NCBI RefSeq assembly: GCF_900129615.1
Contig: NZ_FQWI01000013.1
Span: 28,377 to 92,376 of the forward strand
Source of the DNA: Pectobacterium carotovorum
GTDB taxonomy: Bacteria > Pseudomonadota > Gammaproteobacteria > Enterobacterales > Enterobacteriaceae
Reading direction: 5' to 3'
DNA: 64,000 nt
Shown here: positions 18,073 to 27,003 of the stretch, piece after piece
Position numbering within the stretch: the first letter of the stretch is position 1
Layout: each line of letters opens with the position of its first letter
Position numbers and translations under genes: made by a program
The notes under the pieces: generated by a model
What the model saw: the letters and a program-made list of their open reading frames with translations, nothing else
Told to the model about the DNA's origin: nothing
Database searches by the model: none

Positions 18073-18891
18073 TTATGCGGCCATTTCGCGTTTGAAGACC
18101 TCCAGCGTGTGCGCCTTGACGCGAATAAACTCAGGATCGCTCATCGCCTCCGCACCACGTGGACGCGCTAAATCAAACGGAATAATCTCCGACACCGTCG
18201 TTGGCCGACGCGTCAGCAGCAGGATTTCATCCGCCAGAAACACCGCATCTTCTAAATCATGTGACACGATGACCATCGTCACGCCGGTCGCCAACTGAAC
18301 CTCTTGCAGCTTGTCGCGGATGAACAGCGTCATTTCAAAATCCAGCGCGGAGAACGGCTCATCCAAAAACATCACCTCCGGCCCCGTCGCCAGCGCCCGC
18401 ATGATACAGACCGTCTGCTGCTGTCCACCTGAAAGCTCATACGGATAACGCTGAAGATCGAAGCGAATATCAAACATCGCGATCAGTTCATCCATCCGCG
18501 TCTGCACATCGTGTTTGCTCATCCCGCTACGCACCAGCGGATAAGCAATATTCTTCCAGGCGCTCATCCAGGGAAAAAGCGCATCACGATAGTTTTGAAA
18601 TACATACCCAATCTTGGTTTCTGACAGCGTTTTGCCATCAAACAGGATGTCGCCACTATCAACGGGAATCAGCCCAGCAATCATGTTCATCAGCGTCGAT
18701 TTACCACAGCCATTCGGCCCGAAAATAGACACGATCTTGCCACGCGGTAAATCCAGATTCAGATCGGTATAGAGCGGCTGACCCGCAAACGACTTGTTCA
18801 AGCCGCGAATGGTGACGTGGGTGTTCGGTGCCGGATAAGGCGGCAACGCGGTATCCGGTTTTTCCACTTGTGCGGTACGAGGTGTCATCAT
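18073..18891 (-). CDS. NitT/TauT-type ABC transporter ATP-binding protein
   Basis: ATPase subunit of a small-molecule importer, 272 residues. It has Walker A (GPNGCGKST), signature LSGGQQQT, Walker B (VMFLDEPFSALD) and VSHD. The type matches the TauB/SsuB/NrtD group (taurine, sulfonate, nitrate, or pyrimidine-precursor uptake). It overlaps the permease gene by 4 nt (ATGA), so translation is coupled. It is last of the three-gene operon SBP-permease-ATPase. Confidence 0.9.
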   Translation of the reverse strand: MMTPRTAQVEKPDTALPPYPAPNTHVTIRGLNKSFAGQPLYTDLNLDLPRGKIVSIFGPNGCGKSTLMNMIAGLIPVDSGDILFDGKTLSETKIGYVFQNYRDALFPWMSAWKNIAYPLVRSGMSKHDVQTRMDELIAMFDIRFDLQRYPYELSGGQQQTVCIMRALATGPEVMFLDEPFSALDFEMTLFIRDKLQEVQLATGVTMVIVSHDLEDAVFLADEILLLTRRPTTVSEIIPFDLARPRGAEAMSDPEFIRVKAHTLEVFKREMAA

Positions 18892-19652
18892 GCTTTGCCA
18901 CTCCAGTGAACAATTCGTTTTTCTACCAACAAAAACAATACGTTAAGCAGATACCCCAGTGCGCCCGTAATCAGGATAGAGGCATACATATCCCGAATGT
19001 TGAACACCTGCTGCGCATCAATGATGCGGTGCCCCAACCCCGTTTCCGAACCAATAAACATCTCCGCGACAATCACGATCACCAACGCCATCGACACACC
19101 GGTGCGCAGGCCGACAAAGGTTTGCGCCAGACTTTCCAGCAGCATGATGTCTTTAAAAATATGCCAGCGGGAAATCCCCATAACCTGCGCCGCCATCAGA
19201 CGGGTTTTCTTTGCATTCATCACGCCATAGGCGCTGTTGAACAGAATCACCAGCACGGCGGCAAAAGCCGAAATGGCAATCTTATTCGCGTCGGTTATGC
19301 CAAAAATCAGCAAAAACAACGGAATCAGCGCTGACGACGGCGTAGAGCGGAAGAAATCGATCAGAAACTCCAGACTACGGTAGATTTTTTCATTACTGCC
19401 CAGAATAACGCCGAGCGGCACGCCAATTAGTGCGGCAAAACCAAATGCGGCGAGCGTACGGTATAGCGTCGCGCCGATATCCGTCCGCATGCTGGCATCC
19501 GCGAAAGACTGGAACATATAGCTCAACGTTTCGACCGGCGAGGGTAATAAAATGGGGTTCAGCCATTTCGCGCTGACAGCCAATTGCCAAAAGAGAAACA
19601 GCAAAATCGGGCCGACAGCGGGTAATAATTTAGACGTCCAATGCTGGCGCAT
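18888..19652 (-). CDS. NitT/TauT-type ABC transporter permease
   Basis: This is a 254-residue membrane permease with six predicted TM helices and the binding-protein-dependent EAA-like loop around GISRWHIFKDIMLLESLAQ (about residues 155-175). It is the SsuC/TauC/NrtB type. The gene sits between the substrate-binding protein and the ATPase, 15 bp after the former and overlapping the latter by 4 nt. Confidence 0.9.
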   Translation of the reverse strand: MRQHWTSKLLPAVGPILLFLFWQLAVSAKWLNPILLPSPVETLSYMFQSFADASMRTDIGATLYRTLAAFGFAALIGVPLGVILGSNEKIYRSLEFLIDFFRSTPSSALIPLFLLIFGITDANKIAISAFAAVLVILFNSAYGVMNAKKTRLMAAQVMGISRWHIFKDIMLLESLAQTFVGLRTGVSMALVIVIVAEMFIGSETGLGHRIIDAQQVFNIRDMYASILITGALGYLLNVLFLLVEKRIVHWSGKA

Positions 19653-19667
19653 AATCGAGCCCCTCCA

Positions 19668-20687
19668 TTAAGGCTGATAAATCAGGCTGCTGACATCTAC
19701 CGGCTGCCGGAAGATTTTTCTTTCGGTGAACACGTCATAAAACTTCTGGAACCACGCCAGATTGTCGCCTTTTAGCTCGTCGTACATGACAAACCCCGGC
19801 AAAGGCACTTCTTTACTCAGTTCGGCCTCAATGCTGGTGTAACCCGTGATGTGTTCGCGAGCGGCCTCCGCGTTCTGTTGAATAAACTGCACCGATTTGG
19901 CATAGGCCTGCGTGAAGCGTTTGGCATCCGCCGCACGACTTTCAATAAAACCGCTATTTAACGCCGCTGCACCACCAAACCACGGCGCATCGGAGTTACC
20001 CAGCACATAGCGTGAGATCACGCCCGTTTCCAAGGTCCGCGACAGCCCTTTCAGCCGCCCCACCGTTCCCGTCGGTTCCAGCGTATAAACGCCGTCAATC
20101 TGACCAGCAGCCAGCGCAGCCACGTGCTGCCCGACTGGCAATTCCGTCACGCGCAGCTCGTCCGCCGTAAAGCCATTTTTCTCCAGAATGATTTTGGTCA
20201 TCACCACATTCTGAATACCCGGCCCACAGGCGATACGTTTGCCTTTCAGCTCCGCGATACTTTTTACATCGCTGTTTAACGGCACCAGAAATTCATCCAA
20301 TACCATCTGATGATTAGAAGGATTCGAGCAAATGATCTTGAACAGGCCGGGTGAGGTAATCGCCCCTAATCCCAATGCGCCGGTGGCCGTACCGTTGGCG
20401 CATCCGTGTATACGGCCCGTGATCATCCCCTCGACAATCTGTTGCGGGCTGGCGAATTTCACCGCTCGCACATTCAACCCAGCCTCTTTGAAAAAGCCCC
20501 GCTCAACGCCCACATATAAAGGCAAACCGCCCACAATCGGCCAGTAACCAATGCGGATTTCTTCACCTTCGGCAGCAAAAGCCATTCCCGGCAGCAAGCT
20601 GCTTAGCGTCAACGCACTCGCGCTAATCGCTGACCATTGCATTAACTGCCTGCGTTTACGATCGATCTTGTCATTGTTATTTTTCAT
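19668..20687 (-). CDS. NMT1/SsuA-type periplasmic substrate-binding protein
   Basis: Substrate receptor of the importer, 339 residues. The N-terminus carries a twin-arginine-like export signal (RKRRQLMQWSAIS followed by a hydrophobic stretch, cleavage after AFAAE). The mature part has the NMT1/THI5-SsuA fold: GYWPIVGGLPLYVG near residue 47, and a GYTS segment near 285. Proteins of this fold bind sulfonates, nitrate, pyrimidine precursors or phthalate-type acids; the ligand here is unknown. A perfect palindrome with a 2-bp centre lies 85 bp upstream (20772-20791). Confidence 0.88.
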   Translation of the reverse strand: MKNNNDKIDRKRRQLMQWSAISASALTLSSLLPGMAFAAEGEEIRIGYWPIVGGLPLYVGVERGFFKEAGLNVRAVKFASPQQIVEGMITGRIHGCANGTATGALGLGAITSPGLFKIICSNPSNHQMVLDEFLVPLNSDVKSIAELKGKRIACGPGIQNVVMTKIILEKNGFTADELRVTELPVGQHVAALAAGQIDGVYTLEPTGTVGRLKGLSRTLETGVISRYVLGNSDAPWFGGAAALNSGFIESRAADAKRFTQAYAKSVQFIQQNAEAAREHITGYTSIEAELSKEVPLPGFVMYDELKGDNLAWFQKFYDVFTERKIFRQPVDVSSLIYQP

Positions 20688-21024
20688 TGTATTCCCCCTT
20701 CAACGGTGAGCTAACAACAGCCGATAACCACCAGCCTGAAAAAACCGATCAGGTCGATTGCCTGAGTCGCCCCATCTTGTACACAAGATGGTATGTAAGA
20801 CTAAGCACAGGCCGTGCCATGTTTATCGACGCCGTAAAACCCCAGTAAATACGCTGTTCCGGCAGCGTTAGCGCACCAAAAAAAAGCAAAACGTTACAAA
20901 AATGCATTGCGAGTGATGCAGAGTGACGAGCCGTCAGTACATCGTCTTCTTGCTGAAGCAGACAAATGTGGCATCATAAAAAACCACATCAGAGGCGATA
21001 TTCTTTTCTACGTTAGGGACCGCC
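20688..21024. other. Divergent intergenic region with operator-like palindrome
   Basis: 337 bp between the ABC importer operon (minus) and the DUF1963 gene (plus). No gene is supportable. The palindrome at 20772-20791 is the one clear feature. Confidence 0.5.
20772..20791. promoter_or_regulatory. Perfect palindrome, possible repressor operator
   Basis: Arms CCATCTTGT and ACAAGATGG are separated by 2 bp: perfect 9-bp dyad symmetry around a central GTACAC. The length and symmetry suit a dimeric regulator such as a GntR-family member. No such regulator gene lies next to the operon, so the owner is unknown. Confidence 0.5.
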
Positions 21025-22680
21025 ATGCCAATCATGCACACGGACGTTTTATCCATCGATTTCCCCCCGAATTTCACTTCCGTTGAGCAAATCGGGCAAG
21101 GTGCTCTCGGCCAGTATTCCACTGATGACAGTCTCGTCGTGCTGGATATTTATCCGGTCGACAGGGAATTGCTACACAAAACAGAAACGGGACAGTCCGA
21201 GCGATATCGCACCTTCTGCGGAAAAATCTATGGAAAGCTCACCTGGCTTGAAGAAAAAACGTTAGCCCTTGAAAACTACAGCGCATTGTTAATGACGGCC
21301 GAAGGGGTTTACGGCTTCTCATACATGTTCGCGTTTATCCGCTTAACTGACACAGTTTGCCTTTTCGCTGGGGGATACTGCCCGCAGGAACAGCAACAAG
21401 AGCACTTCATCACAATAGAAACTGCGCTGCGCAGCTTGCGAATTGTCACTGCAACACCAGAAACGGCATTGCACAGCCACCTAAAAGCGAAGGGAGCAGA
21501 GGCAGAGACTGATACCGCACAAGACAACGAGATGAAAGCAAAGCAGGTAAACATCGCAGAGACACCAGCCTATCCCCCTATAATGCAAGATCCTGCCCTG
21601 CACCCGTTGCTGGCGGAGCATTCTCCGCAGCGACAATATCTCATAAACACGTTGCTCTCGGCTGACGCCATCACCCCCATCGCCGATGCCGTGGCTGGTA
21701 CCTTACGCAGTAGTATCGATTTCTATCATGGTGCAGAAGACGACCACACGGCGCTGGGCAATCATCGGCTGGGCGGCCTGCCGGATTTACCTATCGATAT
21801 CCCCTACCCTTGCGTCAGCACCACCGAAGACACCTTGCTCGAATACGAGGAGTGCTGGCAAGAAGGTGAAGACGAAAAAGACGTGTGCATTTTCCCCTGG
21901 GACGACGTTACGCAGACCTATCGTGTACCGCTGGAATTTATTGCACAGATAGACTGCCGCGCTTTGGCACCGTTGCAAGATTACTTACCGCGCGAAGGCA
22001 CATTATTCTTCTTTCTGGAATGTGGAAGCAGCCCTTTAACGACCAGAGGAAAGGTAATTTATGTGCAGGATGTCGCAAGCCTGTGTAGCGGCACGCGCTT
22101 TGCAGACCTTGCTTTCAATGATGAGAAGACGCTCGGGCAAAAGCCTGCCTTTACACTGCATCCCAGAGCCAGCGTCACCGTACCCAGTTTTTACGCATTG
22201 CGTCAAAACCCCCATCTTGGCTCGATACTCTGCTCGCGCCTGAGTCTGGAACAGCAGGTAGAGTTGGACGATGATGCATACGACGATGCGTTATCCCATC
22301 TCGGCTTCGCACAATATTACGCCTGGCAGTTACGGCAGCTGGGCGCATTCAATCTGTTGCCTGATAGTAAAGTGACTAAAGAGCAATTCACCTGGATGAT
22401 CGAAAAGGACATGCTGCCATCTAACTTTCCGCCTGATGTCCCATTGCCCGAGTATCAGGGTATTGCCCGAATCAACGGCTGTGGCTTCAGCCAGCATGAA
22501 TTACCAGAATTACAGGCAGCACAGAAATTGGGCGGCGAAGCGCAGGACTGGCTGGTGCTGTTTCAGGTCTGCCTGGATGGACAATTTCAGTGGGATGAAG
22601 GCACGCTGAATTTCATCATCCATCGTACCGACCTTGCAGCCCAACGCTTCGATCGGATATTCATGGTCTGCGATTACTGA
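21025..22680 (+). CDS. DUF1963 (YwqG-like) domain protein
   Basis: This is a 551-residue cytosolic protein. The C-terminal 350 residues carry the DUF1963 pattern: LGGLPDLP near residue 250, then a W-rich segment with PLEFIAQIDC near 300, a LFFFLECG strand near 325, and an acidic, aromatic C-terminus (LLFQVCLDG and later). The N-terminal 180 residues form a separate beta-rich domain that I do not recognise. The ATG at 21025 has an AGGGAC ribosome-site-like sequence. DUF1963 proteins have no settled function; some act as immunity-like partners, but no toxin gene is visible next door. Confidence 0.72.
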   Translation: MPIMHTDVLSIDFPPNFTSVEQIGQGALGQYSTDDSLVVLDIYPVDRELLHKTETGQSERYRTFCGKIYGKLTWLEEKTLALENYSALLMTAEGVYGFSYMFAFIRLTDTVCLFAGGYCPQEQQQEHFITIETALRSLRIVTATPETALHSHLKAKGAEAETDTAQDNEMKAKQVNIAETPAYPPIMQDPALHPLLAEHSPQRQYLINTLLSADAITPIADAVAGTLRSSIDFYHGAEDDHTALGNHRLGGLPDLPIDIPYPCVSTTEDTLLEYEECWQEGEDEKDVCIFPWDDVTQTYRVPLEFIAQIDCRALAPLQDYLPREGTLFFFLECGSSPLTTRGKVIYVQDVASLCSGTRFADLAFNDEKTLGQKPAFTLHPRASVTVPSFYALRQNPHLGSILCSRLSLEQQVELDDDAYDDALSHLGFAQYYAWQLRQLGAFNLLPDSKVTKEQFTWMIEKDMLPSNFPPDVPLPEYQGIARINGCGFSQHELPELQAAQKLGGEAQDWLVLFQVCLDGQFQWDEGTLNFIIHRTDLAAQRFDRIFMVCDY

Positions 22681-22767
22681 GAATTTGCGCTGATTAGCAG
22701 GTAAGTACGACGACAACCCAAAGCGAGTTGATGATGGTGATTGTCGTCGATGTTGCGTGGTACAGGC

Positions 22768-23463
22768 TCAAGACCTGGCGCTGATCTGCGTGAAGACATC
22801 TTGTAGTGTTGCAGCCTCATAGGTTGGCGCGATGTCCGAATCGTTGGCGGCCCCACCTGCATTGAACCAGCAACTGTCTATGCCGTACAGGTTCGCCCCA
22901 AGAATATCGGCATCGAGCCTATCGCCTACAATGACCGCCTCGGCTTTTTTGAACGAGCTGAATTTGCTGGCTGAGAACTCGAAGAAACGCGCATCCGGCT
23001 TGGCGAAGCCGCAGGCTTCAGAGGTAGCGACAAACGAGAGCCAATCTGCCAGACCTGAGTTCGCCACTCGCTTCGCCTGCACATACTCGATGCCGTTGGT
23101 AATAATGCCAACTTCACCGATCTCGGCAAGCGCTTCACAGATCTGAACCGCGCCATCTACCAGCACCACGGTCTCAGGCAGGCACTCCAGATAGAGATTG
23201 CTCGCTTTGTGAGGATCGATATCGATGCCATGAAGAGAAAAAGTGCGACGGAATCGTTCTACTTTCAGGAGATCTTTGGTGATTTCCCCTTTCTCAAACT
23301 CGCTCCATAGCTGGGAATTCTCGCGCTGATAATCTGCGAACAGGGTCGTATTTTCAATATCGACACCAAGGTTCGTCAGCGTACGCGCGAACGAAAGACG
23401 CTCGGAGGCTTTGAAGTCCAACAGCGTGTCGTCAAGGTCAAACAGGAAATGGCGGTATTTCAT
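22768..23463 (-). CDS. HAD-family nucleotidase (YjjG-like)
   Basis: Haloacid-dehalogenase phosphatase, 231 residues. The catalytic motif DLDDTLLDF lies at residues 9-17, followed by TNG (motif II), Lys in FAKPDARFF (motif III) and GDRLDADILG (motif IV). It resembles YjjG, which removes phosphate from non-canonical nucleotides. Its start overlaps the stop of the upstream MFS gene by 4 nt, so the two are translationally coupled. This suggests paired handling of one toxic metabolite, but that is inference. Confidence 0.85.
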   Translation of the reverse strand: MKYRHFLFDLDDTLLDFKASERLSFARTLTNLGVDIENTTLFADYQRENSQLWSEFEKGEITKDLLKVERFRRTFSLHGIDIDPHKASNLYLECLPETVVLVDGAVQICEALAEIGEVGIITNGIEYVQAKRVANSGLADWLSFVATSEACGFAKPDARFFEFSASKFSSFKKAEAVIVGDRLDADILGANLYGIDSCWFNAGGAANDSDIAPTYEAATLQDVFTQISARS

Positions 23464-24692
23464 AAGTGTTGGTTACTCTGCATCAAGGAATCGCTTCTGA
23501 CAGGGACGGACTGCGCTGGCTTAGCTGCTGTCAGCGCGCGGTTAACCCCCAGAAGCACGACGAGGAATGATAGCGTCAATAGCCCAATCATCACCCACGG
23601 AAACGCGCCCGGGCCTGCGCCGCTGAGGAGCAATCCTCCGATGACGCCCCCTGAGGCCACCGCGGTGTTCCACGATGTGGTCGACATCGATTGTGCGACG
23701 TCCACGGCATCAGAGGAAAGGTGAGTCATTGCCGTTTGCGTGACGACGGAGAATCCCCCAAAGGAGATGCCCCACATAAAGACTGCCAGAATCAGAATGG
23801 CCTGTACATCGGACCAAAGGCCCAGAAGGAGCGTCGCAGCGGCGAATAATAACACCTCAGCAGGGCCGAGACGCTTGAGATTTCCATCGACGATAATGCC
23901 TGACAGTACAAGGCCAAACACCGCCCCTGCGCCGAAAATAAACAGCACGCCGTTGAGCCAGTCCCCCATGGCGGAAGCCACGAGGAAAGGCTCGATGTAA
24001 ATATACAGAATGTTGTGCGTGACGATGTAGGTGAGGATCAACGCAAGTGTCGCCCCGACGCCACGCTTGGCAGCAACCTGAGGCAGCGATAGCCGTTTAT
24101 CGGCTGATTCACCTGGGAAATCGGGAGCAAAGAGCGCGATCCAGACGACAAGGAGCACCGCGACAACTGACACGAGCCCAAAGGCGCCCTGCCAGCCAAT
24201 CGCCGAGCCGAGAAGGCCGCCAATCGGTACGCCGAGGACCAGCGCAGCCGTAGAGCCTGCACCGACAATCGCGATTGCACGCCCGAGTAACCACCTGGGA
24301 ACCATACGGGATGCGTACCCGGCCAGCATCGACCAGACCACACCGCCGAACAGGCCAGCGACAAAGCGGGCAGCCAGTGATAAAACGTAGTTGTCTGAAA
24401 CGGCGGTCACCGCATTAACAACAGCAAATCCGCTAATCGCCACGAGCAACAGAGGCTTGCGTCTCAGTCCTCGCGTCAGCGCTGTCGCGGGGATCGCAGA
24501 TAACAACGCCCCCAGAGCAAACGCCGTGATGAACTGGCCGGCCAGACTTTCAGAGACATCAAGACCCGTTGCGATCGAACTGAGAAGCCCTGCCGGCATG
24601 ATCTCAGTCAGTAAGGTCAGAAACGCGGCTGTCGCAAGTGCGAGGAGCTTTAACACGGGGAGAGACGGGGTTTGGATTCGATTTGCACTCAA
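23460..24692 (-). CDS. MFS transporter (DHA1 drug-efflux type)
   Basis: This is a 410-residue, 12-TM efflux-type MFS protein. The DHA1-like start (LALATAAFLTLLTEIMPAGLL) with the TEIMP motif in helix 1 is typical of the AraJ/SotB/YdeA-like group of sugar, nucleoside and drug exporters. It is followed by the coupled YjjG-like nucleotidase. No regulator is adjacent. The frame starts at the ATG 24692. Confidence 0.85.
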   Translation of the reverse strand: MSANRIQTPSLPVLKLLALATAAFLTLLTEIMPAGLLSSIATGLDVSESLAGQFITAFALGALLSAIPATALTRGLRRKPLLLVAISGFAVVNAVTAVSDNYVLSLAARFVAGLFGGVVWSMLAGYASRMVPRWLLGRAIAIVGAGSTAALVLGVPIGGLLGSAIGWQGAFGLVSVVAVLLVVWIALFAPDFPGESADKRLSLPQVAAKRGVGATLALILTYIVTHNILYIYIEPFLVASAMGDWLNGVLFIFGAGAVFGLVLSGIIVDGNLKRLGPAEVLLFAAATLLLGLWSDVQAILILAVFMWGISFGGFSVVTQTAMTHLSSDAVDVAQSMSTTSWNTAVASGGVIGGLLLSGAGPGAFPWVMIGLLTLSFLVVLLGVNRALTAAKPAQSVPVRSDSLMQSNQHL

Positions 24693-24841
24693 AATAATTA
24701 TTTACCTGTAACGCTGGCCTGTCGTAACACACGGAATGGAGTAACACACTAAATTTGGCCATCTGAACAGAGATGATACCATCACATTCTTATACAAACA
24801 GGTAACATTGTGCTCAGGGGGCAATACGTGGTGGGCAAACA

Positions 24842-25447
24842 ATGTTGAAAATCTCTTTCTTTACTCTCTTTATTAGGTACTTAAAAGAATCCACTATTCG
24901 GCATCCAGACATTTTTGGGCTTAAGGATTTTTCGCCGATAGAACTGGTTTCTCAAGAGTACGAGTTAGTCGGCGATCCGACCGACTTTCATTTTTATGAG
25001 AAGGACTATGCTGTTGGTTACCATAATAAAAAACTGAGTGTTGTTTTTAAACGCTATTTTTATCTCGATGAGAATGCCGGAAGCGGTCTCTCCATAGGAC
25101 GGGGAGCGAGCCTTATTTCTCTTTTGAAATGCTATAAGGCCGTTTGTTTAGCTGATGGGATTGCTGAACCTGTTTTTGAATTTTATTTTTCAGAGGATAA
25201 GAAAGAAGGTGCCGTTATATTAAGGGACTCCGTCGTCGTTCGCTTCAACCAGTGGAGTACAAAAGGACAATATTCGCTTGTCACTGTTGAGAGCGATTTT
25301 AGTAAATCGGCACTATTTCGTAACGTTTCAACGAATGCCGTGAAAAAAACGCTGATCGCCTATGACCATCGTTTACTGCTTTCAAAACCGATCCCCAGAG
25401 GCAAACCTCATGCGTTTTGCCGACTCGTTAACTTTCTGTCGGCTTGA
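24842..25447 (+). CDS. Hypothetical protein, 201 aa
   Basis: I do not recognise this protein. It is aromatic-rich (many Phe and Tyr) and beta-strand-like, with no signal peptide and no transmembrane helix. Base composition is visibly more AT-rich than the flanking genes, which can mean later acquisition. The start is weak: no good Shine-Dalgarno sequence precedes 24842. It lies between the MFS gene (divergent) and the small secreted protein (convergent). It is real by length and by the composition of its codons, but its function is unknown. Confidence 0.55.
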   Translation: MLKISFFTLFIRYLKESTIRHPDIFGLKDFSPIELVSQEYELVGDPTDFHFYEKDYAVGYHNKKLSVVFKRYFYLDENAGSGLSIGRGASLISLLKCYKAVCLADGIAEPVFEFYFSEDKKEGAVILRDSVVVRFNQWSTKGQYSLVTVESDFSKSALFRNVSTNAVKKTLIAYDHRLLLSKPIPRGKPHAFCRLVNFLSA

Positions 25448-25491
25448 ACGTTTTATATGTCTATGGTGAAGTTCGCCCCCTGTTGTATAAA

Positions 25492-25523
25492 CGTAAATTG
25501 CAGACAACCGCCTGCAATTTACG
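25492..25523. terminator. Hairpin between convergent genes
   Basis: A perfect 12-bp stem (CGTAAATTGCAG / CTGCAATTTACG) with an 8-nt loop lies between the convergent 201-aa and 181-aa genes. On the minus strand the stem is followed by TTTATAC, which fits termination of the 181-aa transcript. Confidence 0.6.
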
Positions 25524-25541
25524 ATAGAAAATAAAAAATGA

Positions 25542-26087
25542 CTATTTCTTCATTTCAAGGCTTTTCATTGCCTCTTTGCTTACCCCATGCATTGAGCTGC
25601 TAATAACACAGTTATACGTTTCACTTTCATTAATAACCATAAAAGTGCTCACCGGGTTTTTCATTTTTTTATCAACAGAGAAAATAATATAAGCATTAGG
25701 TAAGGAACTAGGTTTAAACGCGCCAAATGAGTAGCTATCAGCTAAACCGAGAGGGGATAGGTCGGCAGTTAATTCCATGGGTTGCGTACTGTGTGGCGAA
25801 GGGAACATGGATTTTGCTGACATCATCATTGACTGGGTATTAATGTTATATTCTGTTGTTACTTTCATGCCAACGTATTTGGATTCAGGCATATTCAGCT
25901 GTTTCTCACACATCGCATCGTGCTGCGGGCTGGGCGTTCCATTTTGCAGGACAGCATGAATATGTTTTAATTCAACTTGATCTTTTCCGGTATGTGCTTT
26001 TGCCATGTCATCAGCTTGGGCAAAACCACTCATCACCAGCGTCGCCGTTGCTACAACGTGTAAAATAGCGCTATTCATTGCATTCAT
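25542..26087 (-). CDS. Small periplasmic protein of unknown function
   Basis: 181 residues with a Sec signal peptide (cleavage near the QADD around residue 26). The mature part has a predicted beta-rich core and two cysteines, in MCEKQLNMPESK and YNCVIS, that could form a disulfide. A GAGG ribosome site lies 8 nt before the ATG at 26087. I do not recognise the family. It sits next to the tandem tRNA-Gly genes at the edge of the accessory block. Confidence 0.6.
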   Translation of the reverse strand: MNAMNSAILHVVATATLVMSGFAQADDMAKAHTGKDQVELKHIHAVLQNGTPSPQHDAMCEKQLNMPESKYVGMKVTTEYNINTQSMMMSAKSMFPSPHSTQPMELTADLSPLGLADSYSFGAFKPSSLPNAYIIFSVDKKMKNPVSTFMVINESETYNCVISSSMHGVSKEAMKSLEMKK

Positions 26088-26559
26088 TGTTCCATCCTCT
26101 TTTATCTGTAGGGATAACCATATGATCCATGATAAAAACCCGTTATTTATTAAATAAATAATCGGAATTGCTCATGGAATTTAAATAATATTTCCCAGAT
26201 AGAATCGAATAGAAAAAATCACTGAAAAATCAATAAAAATTTTCGTCATTTTAATGATGTGATTTTTATAAATGCATTCTGGTTATAAACATAGTCAAAT
26301 TTTGATATTACGTCAAAATACAATCGATACAAAAAATAAAATAGAGAAAGGAATCAGAATAAATATAACCAAGCTAAGTATTTAATAAAATGATTTATCT
26401 ACGATATCAACGATCAAGGCACAACCCAGAGGCATCATTCAGCGCACAGCATGTGTTTCTTACGCGATAAAGAAGGCAGAAAGCGTTTAACGAGTTTCAT
26501 GCATCAAAAAGAGAAGGAGAAGGAGAAGGAGAATGAATCAGAGAAAGAGACTAAAAGAT
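26088..26559. other. AT-rich intergenic region ending in a GA repeat
   Basis: 472 bp, strongly AT-rich through about 26400, with no supportable gene on either strand. The right end carries the short GAGAAG-type repeat at 26511-26533 and then the 3' trailer of the tRNA-Gly gene. Confidence 0.5.
26511..26533. repeat. Short GAGAAG simple-sequence repeat
   Basis: Nearly four tandem copies of the 6-mer GAGAAG lie 27 bp from the 3' end of the tRNA-Gly gene. It is too short to assign a function; it may be slippage-prone. Confidence 0.7.
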
Positions 26560-26635
<76 letters not shown>

Positions 26636-26711
26636 ATATCGGACAGACACTAACAGGCATTGCGTCTGATTACTGCACACTGCCTGTATGGTGACAAACA
26701 GTAATAAAACT

Positions 26712-26787
<76 letters not shown>

Positions 26788-26851
26788 CCGGGAAATCTTT
26801 ACACGATGTTGAAGTTCTTTAATTGAAATTCTTCATCGGTATGGGGTGCGC

Positions 26852-26879
26852 ATTATACGAGAAATCCGTTTAACCGCAA
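26852..26879 (-). promoter_or_regulatory. Promoter of the tandem tRNA-Gly genes
   Basis: On the minus strand, TTGCGG (26874-26879), a 16-bp spacer and a perfect TATAAT (26852-26857) are followed by a GC-rich discriminator (GCGCACCCC). That is the usual form for a stable-RNA promoter under stringent control. Confidence 0.75.
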
Positions 26880-27003
26880 GCCCCCAAAAATGAAAAACCG
26901 TCTGACTGCTGATAAAAAAAACAATGCGCTGAGAAAACAGACGTTATGGCGTAAATAGCAGCAGATCGCTGGACATCACGCCCTGCCCGTTTCGCATCAC
27001 CGA

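Noticed and set aside
8789..26559. Integrase, transposase or att-site evidence for a genomic island
   Set aside because: None of the genes in the block is an integrase or transposase, and no partial tRNA repeat was found beyond the complete copies, so the island idea is kept only as an inference.
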